Positions 42,641 through 51,425 of a DNA stretch of 64,000 bases are shown piece by piece. Within the stretch, counting starts at the first letter, position 1, and every line of letters starts with the position of its first letter. Location of the stretch: NCBI RefSeq assembly GCF_030296835.1, contig NZ_AP027922.1, positions 3,596,001 through 3,660,000 of the forward strand, in the 5' to 3' direction. The translations under genes were made by a program, and so were the position numbers. Source of the stretch: Pseudoalteromonas sp. MM1. GTDB taxonomy: Bacteria; Pseudomonadota; Gammaproteobacteria; Enterobacterales; Alteromonadaceae. Under the pieces are notes generated by a model that worked only from the letters and a program-made list of their open reading frames with translations, searched no databases and had not been told where the DNA came from.

Positions 42641-43681
42641 CTAGCCTTTTTTACCCTTATTAGCTATTGCTTTAAGTGCAGAAATATTTGCATTTTCCCC
42701 TTCAGCTTCTTTCAAACGGCGGCGTCTCTTTGCAAAATTATCAAACTCCAATTTTGCTTTATCATCTGCCGCTTTTTTAGAGATTGCCCCTGCGCCGCTT
42801 AAAACTTCACGATCATTAAAGCTCAAAAACTGATCAAGCTTATCAGCCCAGTCTTGTAAGAATACTTGCTTGCGCCGTAACGCTTGGTCTTCTGCAAAAT
42901 CAAGCCACATATTTACAATTCGATTCAGCTCTTTAATTTCATCTTCCCGCAGATAATTTTTAGCAACAGTGACGTCTGTTTTACGCACTTCATCACCTTT
43001 ATAACTGGTTAAGCCCATATCTGGCTTATTAGCATCTACACGGTTAGAAATAAGCTCAGCAGCCGTCATCTGCGTACAAGCATAGTGCAGCTTGTTCTGT
43101 ATAGTTTGAAAGAATCGATTAGTCTCTTGATTAGAGGGCTCATAGTCGGCAGCCATTGTAAAAATTTCTTTAGCCCGTAAATATACACGTCGCTCACTAG
43201 CTCGAATATCGCGAATGCGTTCAAGCATTTCATCAAAGTAATCAGGAACGGTAGAGTGTCCCACGGGAGGGTTTTTCAAACGCTCATCATCCATGGCAAA
43301 CCCTTTAACTAAATATTCTTTTAATATCCTAGTTGCCCATTGTCTAAATTGTGTACCTCGTTGCGAGCGAACCCTGTAGCCTACGGCTAAAATCGCATCA
43401 AGATTATAGTGATCGATTTCGCGAGATACCTGGCGAGTACCTTCTAACCGAACTATCCGGAATTTCCGGATGGTTGCGTTTTGTACAAGCTCACCTTCTT
43501 TGTATATATTGATCAAATGCTCATTTATAGTACGAACATCTTTGTCGTAAAGCTCCGCCATTACAGCTTGAGATAACCATAGGGTATCTAACTCAAAGCG
43601 ACATTCAACACGCGTCTGACCATCTGCGCTAGTAAAAAGAACAAACTCTCCTTGTGGAGCTTGAGGGATATGCTCTGCCAT
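42641..43681 (-). CDS. RhuM family protein
   Basis: The protein has 346 residues. The N-terminal part shows the RhuM pattern: LDTLWLSQAVMAELYDKDVR, then TINEHLINIYKEGEL, NYLDAILAVGYRVRSQRGTQ-type residues and FRQWATRILKEYLVKGFAMD. These resemble Bro-N/KilA-N-like DNA-binding modules. The C-terminal half is helical and Lys-rich. RhuM was named in Salmonella pathogenicity island 3 and occurs in mobile and defence regions. Function is unsettled. AAGG lies 8 bp before the ATG. It opens an accessory segment together with a HTH regulator and a KAP NTPase. Confidence 0.85.
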   Translation of the reverse strand: MAEHIPQAPQGEFVLFTSADGQTRVECRFELDTLWLSQAVMAELYDKDVRTINEHLINIYKEGELVQNATIRKFRIVRLEGTRQVSREIDHYNLDAILAVGYRVRSQRGTQFRQWATRILKEYLVKGFAMDDERLKNPPVGHSTVPDYFDEMLERIRDIRASERRVYLRAKEIFTMAADYEPSNQETNRFFQTIQNKLHYACTQMTAAELISNRVDANKPDMGLTSYKGDEVRKTDVTVAKNYLREDEIKELNRIVNMWLDFAEDQALRRKQVFLQDWADKLDQFLSFNDREVLSGAGAISKKAADDKAKLEFDNFAKRRRRLKEAEGENANISALKAIANKGKKG

Positions 43682-43930
43682 TCACTTAACCTTCTACATA
43701 ATTAATATAACTAGGCCTTTCACGCCATGACGGTTTCGAACACTTTTTTAAACTCACCAATAAGTTATACACCAACAAATACGCCACTATTGTTAGGTGT
43801 TTTACCAAATAGGACTTAAATCTTTGTAAAGCTCTAAATTACCCTTATAGCTTCAACGGCGCTCTCTTGCGGTACATGTTGAAGTGCTAAGGGTTTAATA
43901 AGCACTTCTGCTTGTAAAAGGACATTACTT

Positions 43931-44263
43931 TTATTGTTCATTATTGACTACTACTATAAATTCTTGATGGATGACACTAGGGCGAAGCATGGTTTTTGTA
44001 CTTTGCATTTCAACTAAATTGTATTTGCCCAAGGTTTTTAGTGTTCTTGAAACATTACTAACTGCCCGCCCAGTAAGCGATGCCAACTCGGTCACCGATT
44101 GCGGCTGTTGCTCAGTAATCACTTTTAATAATTGCTTGTTCTCTTTCGACAGCACACTAGCGACCGATTTAAGTGAGTCGAACCAAATATCAACGGGGTA
44201 ATCGGGATCGGGCACTTGACCTTTAATGCCAATCACGCAACGAGACTGCTTAACGTTTTTCAT
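43931..44263 (-). CDS. Winged-helix regulator, antitoxin-like (HVO_A0114/TumA type)
   Basis: The protein has 110 residues. The N-terminus (GIKGQVPDPDYPVDIWFDSL) and the helix-turn-helix PQSVTELASLTGRAVSNVSR with LKTLGKYNLVEMQ match the HVO_A0114-type DNA-binding family, whose members include the TumA antitoxin paired with the DUF6516 toxin TumE. No toxin ORF is found on either side: the 5' side is in 44264-44627 and the 3' side in 43682-43930. It may be an orphan antitoxin or a regulator of another gene. It is close to RhuM and KAP genes in an accessory region. Confidence 0.7.
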   Translation of the reverse strand: MKNVKQSRCVIGIKGQVPDPDYPVDIWFDSLKSVASVLSKENKQLLKVITEQQPQSVTELASLTGRAVSNVSRTLKTLGKYNLVEMQSTKTMLRPSVIHQEFIVVVNNEQ

Positions 44264-44627
44264 TTACTTACTCGCACAGCTTGCTCAAATTATTCCTAAG
44301 CTTAAGCGGGTGCATAAAACGGCGCTTAGCCAATCAGAAAACTGTATGCTTATACATGTATTACGCATATTATCAATTACTGATAATAGCGCAAGGGCAC
44401 TTTATTTTTTATAAGCTTAAGACGTTGATATATATGATTTACTTTTTTATTCTTGCAGCTATGGCAATATATATTTTAATGCGTATAACCTGAGTGATAA
44501 ATATGTCTTTATATTTGCATTAAAAGCATTGAGCTTTTTTCATGTAAATAGTGACTAAGTTTCATTATGATTTTATAAAAAACATGGTTGAATAGCACCA
44601 TATTGCACAAAGACACAAAGACTTGTT
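44264..44627. other. 364-bp divergent gap with no clear gene
   Basis: The gap lies between the antitoxin-like gene (-) and the homocysteine methyltransferase (+). A 19-codon hydrophobic ORF (44434-44493) lacks a ribosome site. I found no intact toxin gene or RNA. It probably holds both promoters. Confidence 0.45.
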
Positions 44628-45530
44628 ATGAATAAACTCACTATTTTAGATGGCGGCATGGGCCGTGAACTTAAGCGCATTGGCGCGCCGTTTACACAGC
44701 CACTGTGGAGTGCACAAGCATTAATAGAAGCTCCGCACTTTGTAACGCAGGCTCACCAAGGTTTTATAGACGCTGGCGCTGAAATTATTACCGTTAATAG
44801 TTATGCCTGTGTGCCCTTTCATTTAGGTGAAGCGCTATATCAAGCTCAAGGCGCAGCCCTAGCACAGCAAGCGGCCGTTATAGCAAAAGAAGTCACTCAA
44901 AGTGCTAAACAAAATGTATTAGTAGCAGGTTCATTACCACCCGCCTTTGGCTCTTACCGCCCTGAACTATTTGAAAGCGAGCGCGCATTTACTATTTTAG
45001 ATACGCTATACAAAGCGCAAGACGAGTATGTAGATTTATGGATTGGTGAAACCATATCGAGCATTGAAGAAGCGCACGTTATGGCAAGCGTACTTAAAGA
45101 CTCAAACAAACCATGTTATTACGCATTTACCTTAAATGATGTGGTGAGTGAGCAAGCTAAACTTCGCTCTGGTGAGCTGGTAAGTGACGCAGTAGCCGCT
45201 TTGCTTGAACAAAATGTTGCGGGTATTTTCTTTAACTGCTCAATTCCTGAGGTTATAGAGCAAGCCTTTAGCGATACTAACGCAGTATTAGCCAAGCAAA
45301 ATAAAAGCGTTGTTTTAGGCGCGTTTGCTAATGGCTTTACACCCATTGCACACGATTACAAAGCCAACGAAGGCTCGCAAGCGTATCGTGATATTTCACC
45401 TGTAGAATATTTAGATTTTGCAAAAACGTGGTACAGCCAGGGCGCAAGTATTATTGGTGGCTGCTGTGGCATAGGCCCAGAGTTTATTGAAGTGCTAGCA
45501 AACTGGAAACAAGCACTTAAAAGCGCTTAA
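44628..45530 (+). CDS. Homocysteine S-methyltransferase family protein
   Basis: This 300-residue zinc methyltransferase starts with ILDGGMGRELKRIGAPF, the family D-G-(A/G)-x-(G/A)-(T/R)-x-L signature. Zinc ligands are the Cys in FFNCSIPE (near residue 203) and the pair Cys279-Cys280 (IIGGCCGIGPE). It transfers a methyl group from S-methylmethionine or a related donor to homocysteine in the cytoplasm (MmuM-type). It has no mmuP-like transporter next to it. Stand-alone. Other thiol methyl acceptors are possible. Confidence 0.88.
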   Translation: MNKLTILDGGMGRELKRIGAPFTQPLWSAQALIEAPHFVTQAHQGFIDAGAEIITVNSYACVPFHLGEALYQAQGAALAQQAAVIAKEVTQSAKQNVLVAGSLPPAFGSYRPELFESERAFTILDTLYKAQDEYVDLWIGETISSIEEAHVMASVLKDSNKPCYYAFTLNDVVSEQAKLRSGELVSDAVAALLEQNVAGIFFNCSIPEVIEQAFSDTNAVLAKQNKSVVLGAFANGFTPIAHDYKANEGSQAYRDISPVEYLDFAKTWYSQGASIIGGCCGIGPEFIEVLANWKQALKSA

Positions 45531-45656
45531 GGCTGTCAATAAAACAGAAGACTGCTTATTAAAATAATGCCTCAACATTAGTAATCTATTACCGTGTGAA
45601 AAGTTGAGCCACTAAAGAGTAATAACTAGGTGGCACAGCTGACTGCCTTTCAATAA

Positions 45657-47132
45657 TTATAATAGTTGCCCAGCCTGCTCAACTATTTGTATATAAGTTG
45701 AAAAGTTCTTTTCCATTTTAAAGTTGCGAACGCGGTTAGCTTCAAACATTTCATCTTTGATAAAGTCTTTAAGATCCTTTTTAGTCTCACTTCGAAGACT
45801 GTGGCTCGGATCAACCTTTGTAAGCTCAATATGTGGATCACAAATTATATGCATTGACTCCTTAATTTTATAAGCTGTGTTCCCAGCAAAAGCCATGTCA
45901 TATTCAAATTCATCTCTTATCAACTTAGCATGCTGCTCATCGCTTAAAGCCGATTTAGCACTCCTATTCCATACATTTTTAAAGTGAGAATAATCTTGAG
46001 GGTGCCTGATTTTTAAAGTAATGATATAAAACAAGGGTAATGAAAATAGATAATCAGTTTTTTCTTGCGTTAATTGAATTGAATATAAAAGCTTAACGGT
46101 TTGTTCAATATCCCTTAAACCAGCCCGCATATACTCAGCAACCTTACTGAGTATGCCAATATTTATTATATCTTCTGATTTATTACCTGCTTGGAAAACC
46201 GGAACGAAAACTGTTTCCTTAGGTAAATACTTTGACCAAATAAAGTTACAATATTCTTCTTTGTCAGGACTTTTTAACGAGTACTCTTGATCAAAAAAAC
46301 GATTTAAATAACGTTTAGATTCAAATTTTTCTCCGTATACAGCATTGATAGAGTGACTTAGCTGTTCTGATGCAGTAGCAACAATAAAGTAGACGCCTTC
46401 AACATTAAATAAATGCTTAATAGTTTCTAATAGTTGAATACTATAAGAAGGTTTACAACGATCTAATTCATCAATCAAAATAAATAAAGGAGCTTTAAAT
46501 GGAGTTTCACCCTCTAACTCTTCCACTAATAGCCTTAAATTTTCCCTAAAATGGCCTATAGCATTTTTTGTTGTTTGATACTCTTTTATTGCTAATTCAG
46601 CAGCCTTTGTAGAGACCGAAGAAGCTAAGGTTGTAATATCTTTTGACAAATCAGACTGTTCAGTCGCTTTAGCAGATACAGTCTCACTTTCTTGCTCCTT
46701 TTCACATAAAGCTTCGACGCCATCAAGAGACATACCAAAAAGCTGTTTAGTAAAAAAGCCGCCCAGCAAAGGGAGCGCTGCATTTTTCATTGACTTTGCA
46801 ATACCAGCTAATTTACCATCCGTAGCACTAAGTAAGCCTTGATTAGTTAACTCTTCGTTTATTTCTGCAATAAAACTGAGCAAAGCATTTTCAGAAAAAT
46901 CATTTTTCCATGCATCAAAACACACAACCACATGCTGCTTCGTTTTTAGTTCTTCTGCAAGATTACGGAGAAAATAAGTCTTACCAAATCCCCACTCTGC
47001 ATTGACATTTAATACATAGTTTTTACTATGCTCTGCTTCAGGTACTGCGTACTTGCTCGTTAAAAACTGAACAAGCCATTGTCCTTCTTGTTTTCGATTC
47101 AACCTATCATCTAACCATAATTCAACTGACAT
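45657..47132 (-). CDS. KAP family P-loop NTPase
   Basis: The protein has 491 residues. Walker A is AEWGFGKT (45-52) and Walker B is LFILIDELDR near 215, with the CKPSYSIQLLETIKHLFNVE helix that follows in KAP proteins. The insertion between them contains a hydrophobic patch near residues 115-135 (KNAALPLLGGFFTKQLFGMS), perhaps membrane-associated as in many KAP members. Family members include phage-exclusion PifA and QatA of the Qat defence system. Alone, without partner genes, it may be a single-gene defence protein, which is inference. AGGAA ribosome site is 7 bp upstream. It sits in the accessory segment with RhuM and the antitoxin-like gene. Confidence 0.85.
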   Translation of the reverse strand: MSVELWLDDRLNRKQEGQWLVQFLTSKYAVPEAEHSKNYVLNVNAEWGFGKTYFLRNLAEELKTKQHVVVCFDAWKNDFSENALLSFIAEINEELTNQGLLSATDGKLAGIAKSMKNAALPLLGGFFTKQLFGMSLDGVEALCEKEQESETVSAKATEQSDLSKDITTLASSVSTKAAELAIKEYQTTKNAIGHFRENLRLLVEELEGETPFKAPLFILIDELDRCKPSYSIQLLETIKHLFNVEGVYFIVATASEQLSHSINAVYGEKFESKRYLNRFFDQEYSLKSPDKEEYCNFIWSKYLPKETVFVPVFQAGNKSEDIINIGILSKVAEYMRAGLRDIEQTVKLLYSIQLTQEKTDYLFSLPLFYIITLKIRHPQDYSHFKNVWNRSAKSALSDEQHAKLIRDEFEYDMAFAGNTAYKIKESMHIICDPHIELTKVDPSHSLRSETKKDLKDFIKDEMFEANRVRNFKMEKNFSTYIQIVEQAGQLL

Positions 47133-47197
47133 ATAATTTCCTTATTAACTATCTAAAACAACATATTGGTATTAAACTATATAAAAATAATACTTCA

Positions 47198-48031
47198 TTA
47201 TTCTACTCCCAACACCCAATCAAGCCCTTGTATCGCTGTAGTAGGAAATGCGGTTGCATGGCTCGCCCCTTCAATAATAACGCTTTTTAGTTCAATATTG
47301 TCACTGCTAAGTGCATTAATTTTTTGCGTTAATTGCTTTGCCCCTTCCACCATATTTTGCCCTTCACCAAAACTTGGCGTTTCCCTTGCCCCCACCGATA
47401 TATAAACCTTTGTAGGCACTTTAGGTTTTTTTGCCTGTAGCGCTAAAATTGCATTGTTATTAAACCAAACTGATGGGCTGCCAATAATATAATTGTTAAA
47501 TAAATCGGGCATGGTAAATAAAATAGTGGCACCAAATAAGCCACCTAAAGAGTTACCTATATAGGTTTTTTGTGTGCTACTTGCCCTGTAATTTTGTTGT
47601 ATAAACGGCAGTACAGTATTTTTTAAAAACAGCGCATGGTTTTGAGCGTTACCGGTTTGTTTTTTCCAGCTTTGAGCCTTATTTGGGGTGTAGTCCCTAA
47701 TTCGGCTATTAGACCCTCTAGAGCCTTTTTCGTAACTAATGGCCACAATAATAGCCTGCTGCATTTTTCCGCTATTCATAGGAAACCGCGTAGCTCCCGC
47801 CACAATAGGAAACGTATACGGAGCATCGGTTAAATAAATAACCGGATATATTTTTTCAGGGTACTTTTTATATGACTTAGGCAGCTGAATAAAAACAGGA
47901 TATACCCGATTGGTTACGGGCTCAGTAAGTTCTATAACGCTGCTTCTAGGGATTTGGTAGGGGGTATTTGCGCTTAATTTAAAACACATTAAAGCGCAAA
48001 GTAACAGCAGGGATTTTAAAGCAGTATTCAT
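47198..48031 (-). CDS. Alpha/beta-hydrolase esterase (putative esterase, Fes/EstD-like)
   Basis: The protein has 277 residues with a signal peptide ending LSA21-N. VFIQLPKSYKKYPEKIYPVI opens the esterase fold and GNSLGGLFGATILF holds the nucleophile elbow G-x-S-x-G. Asp and His are probably near PDLFNN and GASHATAFP (His262-type). The family hydrolyses acyl or siderophore esters in the periplasm. Its ATG is directly next to a 264-bp MITE (48034-48297), so native promoter and ribosome site are replaced or displaced. It resembles the esterase-TPR protein at 58018-59208. Confidence 0.82.
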   Translation of the reverse strand: MNTALKSLLLLCALMCFKLSANTPYQIPRSSVIELTEPVTNRVYPVFIQLPKSYKKYPEKIYPVIYLTDAPYTFPIVAGATRFPMNSGKMQQAIIVAISYEKGSRGSNSRIRDYTPNKAQSWKKQTGNAQNHALFLKNTVLPFIQQNYRASSTQKTYIGNSLGGLFGATILFTMPDLFNNYIIGSPSVWFNNNAILALQAKKPKVPTKVYISVGARETPSFGEGQNMVEGAKQLTQKINALSSDNIELKSVIIEGASHATAFPTTAIQGLDWVLGVE

Positions 48032-48033
48032 TA

Positions 48034-48297
48034 GGGCGTGTTGATCCTTGATGGTTGAATTTGCAGCAGCATGTTTGGTTTTTAGGCAAGGCAGAGCTTA
48101 TGAAGTGTGGTTACTCCCCATAAATAGGCGATAACGCAGCATAAATGCCAAACATGCGCTGCCCTTCGGGTTCTGCCTAGGGGCGATAAACTCTTTGTTA
48201 CTCGGTTTTTACTTAGCCCACTAGGTTACAAACCTCGCGCCGCGATTTAATCGCCCCTAGATTGAACAAATTTCAATCCGCAAAGATCAGCACGCCC
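48034..48297. mobile_element. MITE copy 1 (264 bp)
   Basis: Terminal inverted repeats GGGCGTGTTGATC and GATCAGCACGCCC (one mismatch) are flanked by TA on both sides, the target pattern of Tc1/mariner-IS630-like elements. The sequence is about 90% or more identical by eye to the copy at 56228-56491 and of equal length. An internal CTAGGGGCGAT/ATCGCCCCTAG inverted repeat gives it secondary structure. No ORF. It ends 1-2 bp before the esterase start codon. Confidence 0.88.
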
Positions 48298-48429
48298 TAA
48301 CCTAAGCCAAGTGTAATAAACTAATATTTAATGACTACTTTAACTCACTTTTAACTTTAGGCTATTAAAAAACAAAGTTAAATATTAAAAGGCAGTGCTA
48401 CATGTTAGCTGTTTGTAGCACTGATAGCG

Positions 48430-48846
48430 CTAAGCTGCCTGATCAGATTCAGTGCCTGAACACGGGCAGTTATCGTCATTCTGTTTAAGGCATTGTTGAT
48501 AATTAAACCAATGAGCTACAGCTATAAAAGCCGATCCTATTAAAGTAAGCGCTTTTTCGGCCACCTCATGCCCTAGTAATATTGCAAATATCATAAAGGC
48601 TAGCCCAATTACGCCGCAGGCCATATAACGTAAACGTTTATGCTTTTTACAGCCTAAGCTTAATGCCAATAAACTGGTTGGCAATACCGCTGCAAGAATC
48701 CATAAATGAAATTGTTCGCTATCTATTTGCAGTACAGCAAAGCTTGGCAATAGCGCTAAAATAACCGGGGTTGCAAAACAATGTACTGTGCACATTAACG
48801 ATAACCCAATCGCCATACGATCCATAACACTCTGACTCGACTTCAT
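48430..48846 (-). CDS. MerC-domain membrane protein of zinc module
   Basis: The start at 48846 has GAGGAAATA directly upstream; the ORF extends to 48879 but lacks support. The product has 138 residues and four helices. MCTVHCFATPVILALLP holds the paired Cys of MerC (C-x-x-H-C) in helix 1, and CPCSG is a second Cys pair near the C-terminus. MerC is a mercury importer, but MerC-domain proteins also occur in zinc-responsive gene groups. Here it is divergent from a His-rich TonB receptor with two Zur-like boxes in between. It may transport zinc or another metal over the inner membrane. Confidence 0.8.
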   Translation of the reverse strand: MKSSQSVMDRMAIGLSLMCTVHCFATPVILALLPSFAVLQIDSEQFHLWILAAVLPTSLLALSLGCKKHKRLRYMACGVIGLAFMIFAILLGHEVAEKALTLIGSAFIAVAHWFNYQQCLKQNDDNCPCSGTESDQAA

Positions 48847-48928
48847 TATTTCCTCTACTAAATTAGTGCCTCTACTCAAAAGCGTTACTTTTAAGGAGAC
48901 ATTTTAGTAACAACAGTTAATTACTATT

Positions 48929-48946
48929 GATACATTATAACATTTC
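48929..48946. promoter_or_regulatory. Zur-like box 1
   Basis: GATACATTATAACATTTC resembles the Zur consensus (GAAATGTTATANTATAACATTTC), with a good right half. It lies between the divergent MerC and TonB receptor genes. Confidence 0.65.
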
Positions 48947-48956
48947 TCGCATAATT

Positions 48957-48972
48957 GATATAATATAACATC
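48957..48972. promoter_or_regulatory. Zur-like box 2 overlapping the receptor promoter
   Basis: GATATAATATAACATC is a second Zur-type palindrome. It overlaps the TATAAT -10 (48959-48964) and is followed by the AAGG ribosome site of the receptor gene, so binding would repress it. Confidence 0.65.
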
Positions 48973-48987
48973 CAACAAGGTAGTCAA

Positions 48988-51393
48988 ATGAAACGTAGAT
49001 CTCAATTAGCTGTGCTCATTACAGCTTTATTACCTGCAAGTGTGCTTGCATCAACAATTGAAGGCGTAGTTTTAAATAATCAAGGTAAAGCGGTTAATAA
49101 TGCAACGGTAGAAGTTGAAGGCTCAGACCTTAAAGTAACCACCGACGAAAACGGTAAATTTGTACTAACCGAGCTAAACAATGGCTTAAAAGAGCTTCAT
49201 ATTGTAGCCCCTGGTTATGCCCACCTTCATCGCGATATAACAATAACAAACGATGAAAACCAGTCGGTTACTTTTAATTTAAAGCGCTCGCCTATTGAAG
49301 TTATTGATATTGAAGCAACCCCTATTCATATGTCGGCGATGGAATCTGCCTCACCTGTTAGTGTTTTATCTGGCGAACAACTAAGACGCCAACAAGCTGC
49401 AACCCTTGGCGACAGCCTTGAAAAACTCCCAGGTGTTAATACCAACTTTCACGGTAAAGTAGCCAGTACACCTATTATTCGTGGTTTAAGCGGCCCGCGT
49501 GTACTTATTACTCAAAATGGCCTTGATGTAAGTGATGTGTCGCGCGTTGGCCCCGATCACTCTGTTGCATCAGAAGCGTCTACCGCTCAACAAATTGAAG
49601 TATTACGCGGCCCTGCAACATTGTTTTATGGCAGTGGCGCCATTGGTGGCGTAGTAAATGTGGTAGATAACCGCGTACCAACCGACAGCACAACACGCGG
49701 CGAGTGGAACCTAGAACATAACTCTGCTGATAATCAAAAAGTGGCCTCGTTTAATGCCACCACAGGCACAGACTCGGTAGCTTTTTATGCCGATGCGTTT
49801 TGGCGCGAAGCCGATGACTACGAGGTGCCTGTAGCTGCAGATATAGATAGCAACGGTGAAGGCCATAGTGGCGATTACAAAGTTGAAAACAGTAATGAAG
49901 AGTCTGACGGTTTTACTGTTGGCGCTAGCTATTTAATGGATAACGGCTTTATTGGCTTAGCAATAGAGCAATTTAATCGTCAATACGGTATTCCGGGCCA
50001 TACGCACGGCGAGGAAGAAGAGCACAGCGACGAAGAAGAAAGCGTATTTGCTGATTTAGAGCAAACTAAAGTGCAATTATTAGGTGAGTACAACCTAGAT
50101 AATAAATGGCTAAACAAAGTAAACCTGCGCGTTGGCCACACCGACTACGAACACGCTGAAATTGAAGGTGGCGCTGTAGGCACCACATTTAAAAACGAAA
50201 CAAACGAATTTCGTATAGACCTACTACATAACCAATTTAACGAGTGGAATGGCGGCATTAGCTTTCATTACAAACAAAGCGATGTTGAAGCACAAGGTGA
50301 AGAGGCCTTTACGCCTCCATCAGAAACCGAAAGCTTTGCTGTAGCGCTAATGGAAGAAAGGCACTTTGGTGATTTTTTAGTGCAGCTAGGTGGGCGTATT
50401 GAGCGTGTAACCATTGAAGCAGGCGACGTATTACTGCCAAATATTGACGCTCACGCACATGATGAAGCGCAAGAAGCCGACGAGCATGATCACGACCACG
50501 AAGAAAGCGCAGAAACCACTCGTGTATTTGACGTAGACCATGAATTTACACCAATCAGTTTATCGGCAGGTGTAGTGTGGGATTTTACCCCTAACTATAA
50601 TTTAGGGCTGTCGGTATCGCGCTCTGAACGTGCGCCTTCTGCCTCTGAGTTGTTATCGTTTGGGCCGCATATTGGTACTGGCACTTACGAAGTAGGCGCA
50701 CTGTTTGATTTAGATGAAGATGGCCATTTAGGTTTATCTAGTCAAACAATTGACCTAGAAACAGCCAATAATATCGATTTAACCCTGCGTAAAACCCAAG
50801 GTAATGTTGGCTTTATTTTAAATGCCTTTTACAACCAAGTAGATAATTACTATTACCAAATAGACACCGGTTTATTTGCTGAAAGTGGCCACGACCATGG
50901 CGATGAAGAAGAAGGCGCTGACGAACACGACCATTCATCAGAACTACCTGTTTATTTATTTAAAACAGACGATGTAATTTTACACGGGTTTGAAGCGCAA
51001 ATTGCGTGGCAATTAACCGATGAGTTTAAAGTAGATTTATTCTCAGATTACGTGCGTGCACGCCTTAAAGACGGCGGCGATTTACCCCGTACTCCACCAC
51101 TTCGTTTTGGTAGCGAGTTAAGCTATCAAACAGATAAACTCAGTGCGCATATTCACGTTACTCGCTATCAAAAGCAAGACCGCACAGCCCCACAAGAAAC
51201 AGCAACAGACGGCTACACATTGGTTGATGCAAGCATCTCTTACGACCTTTCAGTATTAAACCAAGATATGTCTGTTTACCTGCGTGGTACCAACTTAACA
51301 GATACAGAAGCACGCGTGCACAGCTCGTTTGTAAAAGATATAGCACCACGTCCAGGACGTAGCTTTGCGCTAGGCATTCGCGGTTATTTTTAA
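48988..51393 (+). CDS. TonB-dependent receptor with His-rich loops, zinc-type (ZnuD-like)
   Basis: This 801-residue protein has a signal peptide (ends VLA22) and an N-terminal carboxypeptidase-like domain (GVVLNNQGKAVNNATVEVEG), then the plug (IIRGLSGPRVLITQNGLDVS, IEVLRGPATLFYGSGAIGGV) and barrel ending FALGIRGYF. Extracellular loops contain metal-binding tracts: HTHGEEEEHSDEEE, HAHDEAQEADEHDHDH and HDHGDEEEGADEHDH. Such loops are known in zinc receptors like ZnuD. With Zur-like boxes upstream and an AztD-like lipoprotein 32 bp downstream, zinc uptake is the best call. Zinc specificity is inferred. Confidence 0.88.
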   Translation: MKRRSQLAVLITALLPASVLASTIEGVVLNNQGKAVNNATVEVEGSDLKVTTDENGKFVLTELNNGLKELHIVAPGYAHLHRDITITNDENQSVTFNLKRSPIEVIDIEATPIHMSAMESASPVSVLSGEQLRRQQAATLGDSLEKLPGVNTNFHGKVASTPIIRGLSGPRVLITQNGLDVSDVSRVGPDHSVASEASTAQQIEVLRGPATLFYGSGAIGGVVNVVDNRVPTDSTTRGEWNLEHNSADNQKVASFNATTGTDSVAFYADAFWREADDYEVPVAADIDSNGEGHSGDYKVENSNEESDGFTVGASYLMDNGFIGLAIEQFNRQYGIPGHTHGEEEEHSDEEESVFADLEQTKVQLLGEYNLDNKWLNKVNLRVGHTDYEHAEIEGGAVGTTFKNETNEFRIDLLHNQFNEWNGGISFHYKQSDVEAQGEEAFTPPSETESFAVALMEERHFGDFLVQLGGRIERVTIEAGDVLLPNIDAHAHDEAQEADEHDHDHEESAETTRVFDVDHEFTPISLSAGVVWDFTPNYNLGLSVSRSERAPSASELLSFGPHIGTGTYEVGALFDLDEDGHLGLSSQTIDLETANNIDLTLRKTQGNVGFILNAFYNQVDNYYYQIDTGLFAESGHDHGDEEEGADEHDHSSELPVYLFKTDDVILHGFEAQIAWQLTDEFKVDLFSDYVRARLKDGGDLPRTPPLRFGSELSYQTDKLSAHIHVTRYQKQDRTAPQETATDGYTLVDASISYDLSVLNQDMSVYLRGTNLTDTEARVHSSFVKDIAPRPGRSFALGIRGYF

Positions 51394-51425
51394 GCATTAA
51401 AAAATTATAATTAAAGGAAATAAAC

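Noticed and set aside
43682..43930. TumE/DUF6516-type toxin gene next to the antitoxin-like regulator
   Set aside because: Both flanks were read in all frames. Only short unrelated frames were found (29 codons from 43941), so no toxin is claimed.
44434..44493. 19-codon hydrophobic peptide as type I toxin
   Set aside because: No ribosome site, no antisense RNA or terminator pattern, and no similarity recognised.
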